Assembly (NCBI GenBank): GCA_947476045.1
Contig: CANJNZ010000046.1
Location: forward strand, 1-36,055
Source: Chthoniobacteraceae bacterium
GTDB lineage: Bacteria > Verrucomicrobiota > Verrucomicrobiia > Chthoniobacterales > Chthoniobacteraceae
Direction: 5' to 3'
DNA length: 36,055 nt
Both the position numbers and the translations under genes were made by a program. Shown one piece after another: positions 1 to 8,120 of the stretch (within the stretch, counting starts at the first letter, position 1; each line of letters begins with the position of its first letter). Under the pieces are notes generated by a model, which worked only from the letters and a program-made list of their open reading frames with translations, did not search any database and was not told the origin of the DNA.

Positions 1-59
1 CTTTGCTTCATCTTTTCGAGCACTTCTCGACGGCTTTGTTGACTCATTTCTAATGGCAT
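1..59 (-). CDS. N-terminus of a probable transposase (partial)
   Basis: Minus-strand open frame running off the left edge, with candidate ATG starts at 59 and, in frame, 47. From position 47 it reads MSQQSRREVLEKMKQ. This Arg/Lys-rich start resembles my memory of the N-terminal DNA-binding region of integrase-type transposases common in Verrucomicrobiota and Proteobacteria, but only about 15-19 residues are visible, so the family cannot be fixed. It lies just inside the paired 22-bp direct repeats, where a transposase gene of the element is expected. An unrelated short gene remains possible. Confidence 0.4.
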   Translation of the reverse strand, partial: MPLEMSQQSRREVLEKMKQ

Positions 60-144
60 CCGCTCCGGTGTCATCAGTTGTGAGGCATCGTTCCATCCTT
101 ACCCCTCTTCTGTTTTCCAGCTCGGTGTCATTTCATGTGAGGCA
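1..144 (-). mobile_element. End of an insertion-sequence-like element, cut by window edge
   Basis: Two near-identical 22-bp direct repeats lie at 66-87 and 123-144: CGGTGTCAT, four variable bases, then TGTGAGGCA (18 of 22 bases identical). The outer copy ends in CA on the plus strand (TG at the element tip when read on the minus strand), as in many integrase-type elements, and coding similarity of the adjacent TPR gene stops within a few bases of it. Repeated transposase-binding sites just inside an end are known for several DDE-integrase IS families. The minus-strand reading frame starting at 59 or 47 and leaving the window fits a transposase. The element boundary at 144/145 is inferred; the other end is outside the window, so a target duplication cannot be checked. 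Confidence 0.55.
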
Positions 145-485
145 ATTCGCTCCGCCTCGGCATATTTGCCTTGGGCTTGCAGCGCGTTGGCCAGATTATT
201 CCGGCTCCCCAGCGTATTGGGATGCTCCGCGCCGAGCACGCGCTCGCAGAGGACCAACAACGCCCGAAGCTCCGTCTCCGCTTCGGCATATTTGCCTTGG
301 GCTTGCAGCGCGTCGGCCCGCTTCGCCTGCTTTTCCGCTTCGTAGAGGAGTTTGTCTTCCTCTACGGTGAGTGTGCGTTCGGCAGCGGGGGCGGTCGGCT
401 TTTTTTCCTCCTGTTTCTCCTGCGCGGGCGCGGGGGATTGGAGGACGAGGCAGAGGAGGACGAGGAGGAGCGCGTTGCTTTTCAC
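99..485 (-). pseudogene. Secreted TPR-repeat protein, C-terminally truncated by element insertion
   Basis: From the GTG at 485 the frame encodes 128 residues: a signal peptide (hydrophobic stretch around residues 4-16, Ala-Gln-Ala type cleavage near residue 22), a charged Lys/Glu/Pro linker, then tetratricopeptide repeats of the kinesin-light-chain-like 42-residue type (GAEHPNTLGSRNNLANAL, AQGKYAEAE seen twice). The second repeat stops abruptly after KYAEAE and is followed by about 15 unrelated residues (IASHEMTPSWK...) and a TAA at 99-101. Those last residues are read from the IS-like terminal repeat. Relatives usually carry many more repeats, so this is probably a 5' fragment. The much longer frame upstream of 485 is antisense to the vWA gene and is not believed. 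Confidence 0.65.
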
Positions 486-641
486 GCCCGCGAGCCTGCC
501 GCACGCGGAAGCACGCTGGCAAGGCGGAAGGGGCGAGGGGACGCGCGGCGTTTCGCACGGGACGTCGGGCGTGACAAACTTCTGACAATTCCCGCACACC
601 TTGCTGACACATCGAACGCGGGCGTGTGGCATCTTCCCACT

Positions 642-3008
642 ATGAAAACGAAAATTCTTTCCGCTCTTGTCGCGTTGCTGGCACTGCTCACGGGGGCGCG
701 CGCCGATGGTCTCATCATCATCCACAACCCACCCGCGCCGATGCCGCAAGCGCAGCCTTGGATGCGACCGCACTACACGTTCGCGCCGCTCGAAGTGGTC
801 TTTCACAAAGTGGATGTGGACATCGCGGGGCAGAAGGCGACGACGCACGTGGAACAGGAGTTTTTTAACCCGAACAATGCGGTGCTCGAAGGCGAATATA
901 TTTTCCCGATCCCGAAAGGCGCGCATCTCGACAAGTTCACGATGAAAATCGGCGACAAGGATGTGGAGGCGGAGTTGCTCGATGCGGCGAAGGCGCGTGC
1001 GATTTACGAAGACATCGTGCGCCGTCAGCGCGACCCGGCGCTGCTCGAATACACGGGGCGCGCGGCTTTTCGTGTGCGCATCTTTCCCATCGAGCCGAAC
1101 TCGCGCAAGAAGGTGACGCTGACCTACACCGAGTTGCTGAAAGTCGACGGTGGCATCGCTGGCTATATGTATCCGCTGAACACGGAAAAGTTTTCCGCGC
1201 AGCCGCTGAAGACCGTGGCGATTAAGGTCACGGTGAATGCAGATGCGCCCATCAAGGCGCTGTATTCGCCGTCGCACGCGGTGGAAATCAAACGCGATGG
1301 CGAGAAGCGCGCGGTCATCGGCTGGGAGGCCACGAACGCACGACCAGATACCGACTTTCAACTGCTCTACTCCACGGCGAACACGGAGGTGGGCATCAGC
1401 CTGCTCACACACAAAAAGGAGAACGAGGACGGGTGGTTCCTGCTGCTCGCTTCGCCCGGCGCGAACGTGATGAAAACGAAGGACGTGAACCCGAAGGATG
1501 TGGTCTTCGTGCTCGATACGAGCGGCTCCATGGCCGGAAAAAAACTGGAGCAGGCAAAGAAGGCGATGACTTTCTGCGTCGAGAATCTGAACGACACGGA
1601 TCACTTCGAGATCGTGCGTTTCTCCACGGAGAGCGAACCGCTTTTTGAAAAACTCACCGACGCCACGCGCCCGAATCGGGACAAGGCGCTCGACTTCATC
1701 AAGGGCCTCAAACCCATCGGCGGCACGGCCATCGCCGACGCGCTGCAAAGCGCCCTCAAGCTCAAGCCAGCGACAAACAACCGGCCTTTCGTCGTCGTGT
1801 TTCTCACCGACGGCAAGCCGACCATCGGCGAGACGGACGAGGATCGCATCGTCGCGAAAGTCGTAAGCGACAACGCGAGCACGACGCGCATTTTTTCCTT
1901 CGGCATCGGCACGGACATCAACACGCATCTGCTCGACAAAATCACCGAACGCACGAAGGCCGCATCGCAATACGTGCTGCCCGAGGAGGACCTGGAAGTG
2001 AAGGTCTCCAGCTTCTTCACCAAGATCAAAGACCCGCTGCTCACGAACCTCAAACTGGAGTTCCCCGCCGGGATCAAAGTGACCAAGCTTTATCCCAATC
2101 CGCTGCCCGACATGTTTCGCGGCGACCAGCTCGTGCTCGCGGGCCGTTACAGCGGCGAAGGCGAAGGCGACGTGATTCTCGAAGGCACTCTCAACGGCGT
2201 GCCGAGGCGCATGGCGCAGAAAGTGAAATTTTCCAGCGGCGAACCGGCCAATGAGTTCATCGCGCAGCTCTGGGCGCTGCGTCGCGTGGGCTGGTTGCTC
2301 GATGAAATCCGCCTGCGCGGAGAGAACAAGGAAACGCGCGACGAAGTCGTGGACCTCGCCCGCCGCTACGCCATAGTCACGCCCTACACGAGCTACCTCA
2401 TCGTCGAGGACGAAGCGCGTCGCGGAGTGCCCGTCGCATCGCGCTCACTGCAACTCCTCGACCGCGACCGCCAAGCGCAGAGCTACTACAGCAAGAGCCT
2501 CGGCGACATGAAGGAAAAGAAAGACGGCTACGACGGCACACTCGCAGGACGCTCCAATGAATCGCTGAAGAATGCGCAAGCTCCGGGCGTCGCGCTGGAC
2601 AAAGCGTGGTCGGAAAACTTCGGCTCCGCGATTACCAGCAACGCCGCGCCCGCAGAAGCGGCAGCAGGTGGCTACGCCGCTGCAAAGCCAGCGTCATCGC
2701 TGCGCAGTGGTGGAAAAGATGGCGCACAGCTCTCCGGCACCGCAGGCGAAGTGGCCAAGCGGCTCCAGTCCGTGGATCAGCAAACACGCTGGGTGAACGG
2801 CAAGGCCTTCGCACAAAACGGCAGCAACTGGAGCGACACCGCCCTTCAAAACAAGGAGCAGCAAAACGCCAAGCGCAACCGCGTCCAATTCGCCTCGAAG
2901 GATTATTTCGCCCTGCTCACAACAAAGCCCGAGTCCGCCCAGTGGCTCGCGCTCGGCAACAGCGTCACCTTCGCCCTCGGGACCGAGGTGTATGAAATCT
3001 ACGAGTAG
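642..3008 (+). CDS. Secreted VIT and von Willebrand factor A domain protein
   Basis: 788 residues. The start is the ATG at 642, which places a clear signal peptide (MKTKILSALVALLALLTGARA) at the N-terminus; the frame is open further upstream but that part overlaps the TPR gene antisense. Residues about 30-165 form a VIT domain (vault/inter-alpha-trypsin type; EYIFPIPKGA, EAELLDAAKARAIYEDIV, YTGRAAFRVRIFPIEP). A vWA domain follows with an intact metal-ion-dependent adhesion site, DTSGS at 292-296, a Thr in GGTAIADAL and the Asp of FLTDGKPT. The last 200 residues are Ala/Gln/Ser-rich and unassigned. VIT-vWA proteins in bacteria are exported and thought to bind proteins or metals; substrate unknown. 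No LPXTG, PEP-CTERM or C-terminal membrane anchor is seen, unlike sortase-target relatives. Confidence 0.9.
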   Translation: MKTKILSALVALLALLTGARADGLIIIHNPPAPMPQAQPWMRPHYTFAPLEVVFHKVDVDIAGQKATTHVEQEFFNPNNAVLEGEYIFPIPKGAHLDKFTMKIGDKDVEAELLDAAKARAIYEDIVRRQRDPALLEYTGRAAFRVRIFPIEPNSRKKVTLTYTELLKVDGGIAGYMYPLNTEKFSAQPLKTVAIKVTVNADAPIKALYSPSHAVEIKRDGEKRAVIGWEATNARPDTDFQLLYSTANTEVGISLLTHKKENEDGWFLLLASPGANVMKTKDVNPKDVVFVLDTSGSMAGKKLEQAKKAMTFCVENLNDTDHFEIVRFSTESEPLFEKLTDATRPNRDKALDFIKGLKPIGGTAIADALQSALKLKPATNNRPFVVVFLTDGKPTIGETDEDRIVAKVVSDNASTTRIFSFGIGTDINTHLLDKITERTKAASQYVLPEEDLEVKVSSFFTKIKDPLLTNLKLEFPAGIKVTKLYPNPLPDMFRGDQLVLAGRYSGEGEGDVILEGTLNGVPRRMAQKVKFSSGEPANEFIAQLWALRRVGWLLDEIRLRGENKETRDEVVDLARRYAIVTPYTSYLIVEDEARRGVPVASRSLQLLDRDRQAQSYYSKSLGDMKEKKDGYDGTLAGRSNESLKNAQAPGVALDKAWSENFGSAITSNAAPAEAAAGGYAAAKPASSLRSGGKDGAQLSGTAGEVAKRLQSVDQQTRWVNGKAFAQNGSNWSDTALQNKEQQNAKRNRVQFASKDYFALLTTKPESAQWLALGNSVTFALGTEVYEIYE

Positions 3009-3038
3009 CCCGACGCGCAACCTGCTTAAAACACGGCC

Positions 3039-3416
3039 ATGAAAATCATACTCACCGCCATCATGTTCCTCGTCGCTTCACTGCACGGGGCTGAACCAAA
3101 GGAAAATTTCCCGGAATTCATGAACCTCGATAAAAAGACTGCTGCGGCAACTGCCCGCAAACAGGCGGAGACAGATCTTGCCGCAGGCACTTATCGCATC
3201 CTCGTTTTTGGATTACGTATGTCGAATCCACCTTTCGATCAGCGCCTCAAAAAAGCAGGTGTGCAGGTGAAAGCCATCGCCGGCTGTGTCGTCAACGACG
3301 GCATCCTCGAAGGGGCGCGCGTTTATAACGAGATCATGCGCGAAAAGCTGAAAGCCAAACTCGGCTACGACGTTTTTGATAAGAAAGCCGAACCACAAAC
3401 ACAACCTGCGAAATGA
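3039..3416 (+). CDS. Small secreted protein of unknown function
   Basis: 125 residues with a signal peptide (MKIILTAIMFLVASLHGAEP, probable cleavage near residue 18). I do not recognise the mature part. It has a Lys/Ala-rich helix around residues 30-45, a short hydrophobic strand YRILVFGLRM, the segment VQVKAIAGCVVNDG with the only cysteine, and a charged tail ending in a Pro/Gln stretch. It starts 30 bases after the vWA gene, and its TGA overlaps the ATG of the following rhodanese gene (ATGA at 3413-3416), so the two are very probably cotranslated. Acting with the rhodanese-like protein in the periplasm is inference from this overlap. Confidence 0.75.
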   Translation: MKIILTAIMFLVASLHGAEPKENFPEFMNLDKKTAAATARKQAETDLAAGTYRILVFGLRMSNPPFDQRLKKAGVQVKAIAGCVVNDGILEGARVYNEIMREKLKAKLGYDVFDKKAEPQTQPAK

Positions 3417-3946
3417 AACTGCCAATTATCTTCGCCATCGCAGCCCTCGCGCCGCTCTACGCCGCTGAAAATCCCATTCAGCAGAAAGCCGCCCCTGCCC
3501 GTCCAATCCCCAACGAGCTGATTGATTATCCGAAATACCTTCAAATCGCCCGCGAAGTGCAGCCATTGCGCGAGAAGCGGCGGCTTACCGAAGAGCAGTT
3601 CGCCACAATGGCCGCCGAACCGGGCACCATCGTCCTCGACGCGCGCAGTGCGGACAAATTCAAACTCCGCCACATTCGCGGCGCAGTCAGTCTGCCCTTC
3701 ACGGATTTCACCGTGGATTCACTTGCAAAAGTCATCCCGGAAAAGACGACGCGCGTCCTCATTTACTGCAACAACAACTTCCTCGGCGCACCCGTCTCGC
3801 TTCCCGGAAAGAAGGCGGAGATCGCACTGAACATCTCCACCTACATCGCGCTCGCGACCTACGGCTACACATACATCTACGAACTCGGTCCGCTACTCGA
3901 TGTGAAAACGACCAAGCTCCCTTTCGAGGGTGACGAAGTAAAGTAG
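3413..3946 (+). CDS. Periplasmic rhodanese-like domain protein
   Basis: 177 residues: signal peptide (MKLPIIFAIAALAPLYAAE), a charged helical stretch (residues about 35-65), then a single rhodanese domain (IVLDARSADKFKLRHIRGAVSLPF ... RVLIYCNNNF). C119 in IYCNNNFLG is at the place of the catalytic persulfide cysteine, although the loop after it is Asn-rich and lacks the usual CxxGxR pattern, so activity as a sulfurtransferase is uncertain. The C-terminal region (STYIALATYGYTYIYELG) keeps the family end. The start overlaps the stop of the upstream small gene by four bases. It is convergent with the ABC permease, with only eight bases between the stops. Confidence 0.85.
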   Translation: MKLPIIFAIAALAPLYAAENPIQQKAAPARPIPNELIDYPKYLQIAREVQPLREKRRLTEEQFATMAAEPGTIVLDARSADKFKLRHIRGAVSLPFTDFTVDSLAKVIPEKTTRVLIYCNNNFLGAPVSLPGKKAEIALNISTYIALATYGYTYIYELGPLLDVKTTKLPFEGDEVK

Positions 3947-3954
3947 TCCGCGCG

Positions 3955-5703
3955 TCACTCGCTGCTGCCGTCGTAATGATCGTAGAGGTCGCCGAGCCAG
4001 GCGATGCCGAGGGCGACTTCGAGTGCCAGGACAATGGCGGCTGTGCCGATAGTGGCGATGGCCTGCCATTGGAAGAGCGGTGCCCATTTTCCCACGGCAA
4101 ACCACGCGCAGCCCGCGAAGAAGAGGGCGGGTAAAAGCGCGGCGGCTATCGCGAGGAACTGGCTGATGCCGACGATGAGACGGAGGCCGGTGTTTTCGAT
4201 GCCGGGGGCGGCGGCTTCCTGCGGGCGAAACCATCCGGGAAAGTAAAGCGCTGCGGCGCTGGGGAGGATGGACATGGAGACATTCAACGCGGGCAGGACG
4301 ACGCCGAGCGCACACGCGCTGAGTGTGATGATGAGTTGTGCGCCGTGGATTTTTGCGAAGAGCGATGCGGCGAGCACTGCGCCAATGCCGAGCGCGGCCC
4401 ATTGCAAAAGTGTGCCGAGCACGAGCGGGCCGAGCAATTCGCCGAGGGCGAGCTGCCAGCCGGGGATGGGGTAAGTTTTCAGCAAGTCCATGGCGGCCAT
4501 TCCCTGCCGGAGTTGCGCGGTGGCGTTTTGCCCGACGATGACGAGGCTGAACAGCACCGCGATGTAGCAGCATATCCCAACGATGGCCGCTGTGACGGCG
4601 AGTGGGCCGGGCAGTTCATGGCCAATGCTTTCGTGAACATACCATGCGCCCGCGCCGAGGATGGCGAAAAAGGCCGCCCAAAATCCGAAGGTGCCTCGTC
4701 CGCCGAATTTGATGAGCGATTTCCACAAAAAGGCGAGCGGCGCAAAGCCGGTCGGGCGCAAGCGCCAGAGCGGGGTTTTGGCTTTATCGGATTTGGCTGT
4801 GAGACGCATCTCGCCTTTGCGGTGCGCAGTGAGAAATGCGGCGCGTTTTTGTGCGGCAGCGATGGAGGCTTCCTCGAAGGATACATCGGCGCGGATGACC
4901 CACAGGAAATGCAGCGCCATGATTCCGAGCGCGGGCGCGAGCGTGGCGAGGAAGGTGTGGGCGCTGTGTGCGAAATAAGGCGCGACGACCCATTTGAAAG
5001 GCGCAAGCACGTAGGGCAGCGGGCCGGTGTTCGTGAGTTGCGCGAAGAAGCCGGCAATGTCCAGCCCACCGGACGGCAATGCGGGGAGCGAGCGGCGCGT
5101 CATTTCCGCGACGATGACAAGTGCAGCCAACGCAAACAGTGCAGCAGCGCGCCTGCTCCAGTCCGCCATTCCCCTTTCGCGCAATCGCTGGAGCGCAAAC
5201 GATGCGCCGATGCGATGCATCGAGAGCGTGTTGAGGATAATCCACCATCCGCCCATGCGAAACCACGCCTCGCTCCCAGCGCGAAATCGCCCGGTGATGA
5301 ACGTGAATAACACGGAAATGATCAGCAGCGCGAATTGGGACTTGAGCAGCTTGTGAATGATGAGTGTGCGCCGCGAAATCGGCGCAGAGAAAAGAAAAGC
5401 GATCTCGGCCTCTGTGAAACCAACCGCCGCCCGCGAAGCTGGCAGCACCCATGAAAGGATCAGTGTAGTGACGAGCAGAATCGCAGCGCCCACTTCCGGC
5501 CAAAATACATCGGGCACGAGAGAGGGTCCGTGCATGCCTGTCGGTGCTCCGCCACGGAAAAGAAAACGGTAGAAGTAAAAATAGAAGTAAGCGCCACCGA
5601 TGATTGCGCCCAAAAGATATTTCGGCTGACGCAGTCGGCGGAGCCGTGCGAGCAGACCGTTCAACAGAGAGTGCGTGAGAAGGTAGCGAAGCGCGGAATT
5701 CAT
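3955..5703 (-). CDS. ABC exporter permease (ABC-2-like, multi-span)
   Basis: 582 residues from the ATG at 5703, which follows a GGGGAAG ribosome site and begins two bases after the stop of the ATPase gene; the in-frame extension upstream lies inside that ATPase gene and is rejected. The protein is strongly hydrophobic with about ten or more probable membrane segments, for example LLGAIIGGAYFYFYFYRFLF, AAILLVTTLILSWVLP, AVTAAIVGICCYIAVLFSLVIVG and a C-terminal group. Between them lies a basic cytosolic stretch (residues about 290-330, KRAAFLTAHRKGEMRLTAKS). It resembles the putative ABC exporter family that pairs with a CcmA-type ATPase; the substrate is unknown. It is cotranscribed with the ATPase gene just upstream. 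Confidence 0.85.
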   Translation of the reverse strand: MNSALRYLLTHSLLNGLLARLRRLRQPKYLLGAIIGGAYFYFYFYRFLFRGGAPTGMHGPSLVPDVFWPEVGAAILLVTTLILSWVLPASRAAVGFTEAEIAFLFSAPISRRTLIIHKLLKSQFALLIISVLFTFITGRFRAGSEAWFRMGGWWIILNTLSMHRIGASFALQRLRERGMADWSRRAAALFALAALVIVAEMTRRSLPALPSGGLDIAGFFAQLTNTGPLPYVLAPFKWVVAPYFAHSAHTFLATLAPALGIMALHFLWVIRADVSFEEASIAAAQKRAAFLTAHRKGEMRLTAKSDKAKTPLWRLRPTGFAPLAFLWKSLIKFGGRGTFGFWAAFFAILGAGAWYVHESIGHELPGPLAVTAAIVGICCYIAVLFSLVIVGQNATAQLRQGMAAMDLLKTYPIPGWQLALGELLGPLVLGTLLQWAALGIGAVLAASLFAKIHGAQLIITLSACALGVVLPALNVSMSILPSAAALYFPGWFRPQEAAAPGIENTGLRLIVGISQFLAIAAALLPALFFAGCAWFAVGKWAPLFQWQAIATIGTAAIVLALEVALGIAWLGDLYDHYDGSSE

Positions 5704-5704
5704 T

Positions 5705-6439
5705 TCACTTCCCCGCATCCTCGCCAACGAGCCGAATGAAAATTTCCTCCAGCGACGCGTCTTTTCCATCGGTGCTAAACTGCGAGTGAATTTGCGCCAG
5801 CGTGCCGTAAGCTATCTTTTCTCCACGTTTGAGGATGAGGACGTGCGAGCACACTTCTTCGAGCAAATGCAAAAGGTGGGAGCTGATGAGAATGGCGACG
5901 CCCTGCTTCGCCTGCTGCACGATGAGATCTTTTGTTCGGCGAATCGCGAGCGGATCAAGACCGGTGAGCGGCTCGTCGAAAAACATCACCTGCGGGCGGT
6001 GGAGAAAGCCACACGCGAGGGCGACTTTTTGTTTCATCCCGCGCGAAAGTTCGGTCGGTAGCTGGTCGGCTTTGTCTTTGAGTTCCAGAAATTCCAGCAG
6101 CTCGGCGCTGCGCGAGGCGGCGTCCTTAGTTTTGTAAAGTCGCGCGGTGAATTCGAGGTGCTGGCGGACGGTGAGGTAATCGAAAAGCCGCGGTTCATCG
6201 GCGAAAAACGCCAGCTTTCCCTTCGCTTCGAGCGGATTCACCGCCATGTCGTAGCCCGCGACGATTACCGTCCCATGCGTAGGCGGGATGATGCCCGCGA
6301 GGCAGCGCAGCGTGGTTGTTTTGCCGGCACCGTTCGGGCCTACGAGTCCCATGACTTCGCCAGGGCGCACAGCAAAGCTGAGTTCGCGCACGGCGGCGAA
6401 ATCGCCATAGAGCTTGGTGAGTCCGTCGGTGGCAATCAT
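5705..6439 (-). CDS. ABC transporter ATP-binding protein
   Basis: 244 residues from ATG at 6439, giving the usual MIATDGLTKLYG start; the 29-residue extension to 6526 is Arg/Ala/Ser-rich, overlaps the divergent lipoprotein gene and is not believed. Walker A is GPNGAGKT (34-41), the signature is LSRGMKQ (131-137, the common Arg-Met variant of exporter ATPases), Walker B is VMFFDEP (151-157) and the switch His is H188 in ISSHLL. The closest type is the CcmA/NatA class that drives drug, sodium or polysaccharide export. With the permease directly downstream it forms a complete two-gene exporter. Confidence 0.92.
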   Translation of the reverse strand: MIATDGLTKLYGDFAAVRELSFAVRPGEVMGLVGPNGAGKTTTLRCLAGIIPPTHGTVIVAGYDMAVNPLEAKGKLAFFADEPRLFDYLTVRQHLEFTARLYKTKDAASRSAELLEFLELKDKADQLPTELSRGMKQKVALACGFLHRPQVMFFDEPLTGLDPLAIRRTKDLIVQQAKQGVAILISSHLLHLLEEVCSHVLILKRGEKIAYGTLAQIHSQFSTDGKDASLEEIFIRLVGEDAGK

Positions 6440-6527
6440 GTGCGTGGAGGATGCGCGGCGGGGTGGAGTGGAAGCAAGCGCGCTCCGCGCTGGCAACCGG
6501 CGCGCACTTTGTGCAGCCTGCCGCACA

Positions 6528-8120
6528 GTGAAACATTTCTATCTCTGTTTGCTCTTTGCTTTTCTCGCTGCGTGTGGTCGCCAGACCGAGCGTGCGGAGT
6601 TGGTGGTGATCAATGGCGCAGAACCGGACACGATTGATCCTGCAAAAATCCGCGGGCAGCCGGAGGGGCGCGTTGCGAATTCGCTTTTCGAGGGGCTCAC
6701 GCGCTCGAATCAAGCGGGCGAGGCCGAGCCGGGCGTTGCGGAAAAGTGGGAGATTTCGCCCGATGGACGGCGCTACACTTTTCACCTCCGCGCGAATGCC
6801 AAGTGGAGCAACGGCGAGCCTGTCACTTCGCGTGATTTTCTTTGGTCGTGGCTGCGCACGCTTCGCGAGCCGGAGGCGGAATACAAATACCAGCTCTATT
6901 ACGTGCGGGGCGCAGAGGCGTTTGGCGAAGCGAAGGACAATGCCTCGCGTCCGCCGGAAAGCACCGTGGCCATCGCCGCGCCGGACGACCGCACTTTCAC
7001 TGTCGAGCTGAACAACCCGACGCCGTTCTTCATAGACCTGTGCGCGTTTTACACGCTCATGCCGGTGCATCGCTCGACTGTGGAGACTGCGGAGGCCAGC
7101 AAAGTGCCGTGGCTGCGACCCGGCAAAATCGTGAACAACGGTCCGTTCCTTCTCACCGAGTGGAAGCTGAATGATCGCATCCGGCTCGTTCGCAATCCGC
7201 ACTACTGGGACGTGGCTAATGTAAAAATGAGCAGCGTGGACATGCTGCCGTCGCCATCCGCAAACACCGCTTTTAATTTCTACAGCAACGGCATCGCGGA
7301 TCTGATCCTCGATAAATCCATGGTGCCCACGTCGCTGATTGATGAGTTGAAAAAGCGGCCCGACTACCACGCGTCGTCCATCCTCGCGACTTACTTCATG
7401 CGATTCAATGTGACGCGAAAACCGTTCGACGATGCACGGGTGAGGAAGGCTTTTGGACTCGTGGTGGACAAAGGACTCCTCACTGAAAAGGTCACGAAAG
7501 CCGGCGAAGTGGTGGCCGATGCATTCGTCCCGCCGGGCACTGCGGGCTATCAGCCGCCAGCCGGCCTCGGTCGCGATGCAGAGCAAGCGCGCAAACTACT
7601 CGCCGAGGCGGGCTTTCCCGGCGGCGCAGGTTTTCCCGTAGTGCATTATCTTTACACGAACAAGACGGAGACTGACGAAAAAATCGCCGTGGAGTTGCAG
7701 ACGATGTTCAAACGCGAGCTGGGCATTTCGATTCAGCTCACGAAGAAAGAATGGGCAGTGTATTTGAATTCGCTCAGCTCACTGGATTATGATTTCTGCC
7801 GCTCGTCATGGGTCGGCGATTACAAGGACCCGAACACTTTTCTCGACATGTTCATGACCGGCGGCGGCAACAACAACTGCGGCTGGAGCAACAAGACGTA
7901 TGACGACATCATCCGCAGCGCCGGAAAGGAGCCGGATCAGGAAAAGCGGTTCGCGCTTTTCCGAAAGGCCGAGACGATGCTCGTCCACGACGAAGTGCCC
8001 ATCGTCCCGTTTTTCAACTACGTCGTGGTGATGTTTTACGATGGTGAACGCCTCGGCGGCATACAGGGAAATCTCACGGACGAGCATCCGTTCCGCGCCA
8101 TGTTTTGGAAAAAGAAGTGA
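6528..8120 (+). CDS. Oligopeptide-binding lipoprotein (SBP_bac_5, OppA type)
   Basis: 530 residues from the GTG at 6528. This start gives a lipoprotein signal peptide, VKHFYLCLLFAFLAAC, with lipobox LAAC and the lipidated Cys at residue 16; the frame is open upstream but that part overlaps the divergent ATPase gene. The mature part has the family marks: EPDTIDPAKIRG near the N-terminus, SLFEGLTR, EKWEISPDGRRYTFHLR, AKWSNGEPVTSRDFLWSW, VRKAFGLVVDK and the C-terminal DYKDPNTFLDMF ... WSNKTYDDII. It should capture peptides in the periplasm for an Opp/Dpp importer, but no permease or ATPase of that kind is nearby. Its TGA overlaps the next ATG (TGATG at 8118-8122). Confidence 0.9.
   Translation: MKHFYLCLLFAFLAACGRQTERAELVVINGAEPDTIDPAKIRGQPEGRVANSLFEGLTRSNQAGEAEPGVAEKWEISPDGRRYTFHLRANAKWSNGEPVTSRDFLWSWLRTLREPEAEYKYQLYYVRGAEAFGEAKDNASRPPESTVAIAAPDDRTFTVELNNPTPFFIDLCAFYTLMPVHRSTVETAEASKVPWLRPGKIVNNGPFLLTEWKLNDRIRLVRNPHYWDVANVKMSSVDMLPSPSANTAFNFYSNGIADLILDKSMVPTSLIDELKKRPDYHASSILATYFMRFNVTRKPFDDARVRKAFGLVVDKGLLTEKVTKAGEVVADAFVPPGTAGYQPPAGLGRDAEQARKLLAEAGFPGGAGFPVVHYLYTNKTETDEKIAVELQTMFKRELGISIQLTKKEWAVYLNSLSSLDYDFCRSSWVGDYKDPNTFLDMFMTGGGNNNCGWSNKTYDDIIRSAGKEPDQEKRFALFRKAETMLVHDEVPIVPFFNYVVVMFYDGERLGGIQGNLTDEHPFRAMFWKKK

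Noticed and set aside
171-641. Upstream extension of the vWA reading frame
   Set aside because: It overlaps the TPR gene antisense and would bury the clear signal peptide starting at 642.
486-1970. Long minus-strand open frame continuous with the TPR gene (623 residues in total)
   Set aside because: It is antisense to the well-supported VIT-vWA gene, is Arg/His-rich without domains, and the TPR protein has a proper GTG start and signal peptide at 485.
6440-6527. Divergent promoter region between the ABC exporter and OppA-type genes
   Set aside because: It must hold two promoters by layout, but no clear -35/-10 boxes or operator palindrome could be picked out.
6195-7586. 463-residue minus-strand open frame
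   Set aside because: Shadow of the ABC ATPase and OppA-type genes; Arg/His-rich composition typical of antisense frames in GC-rich DNA.
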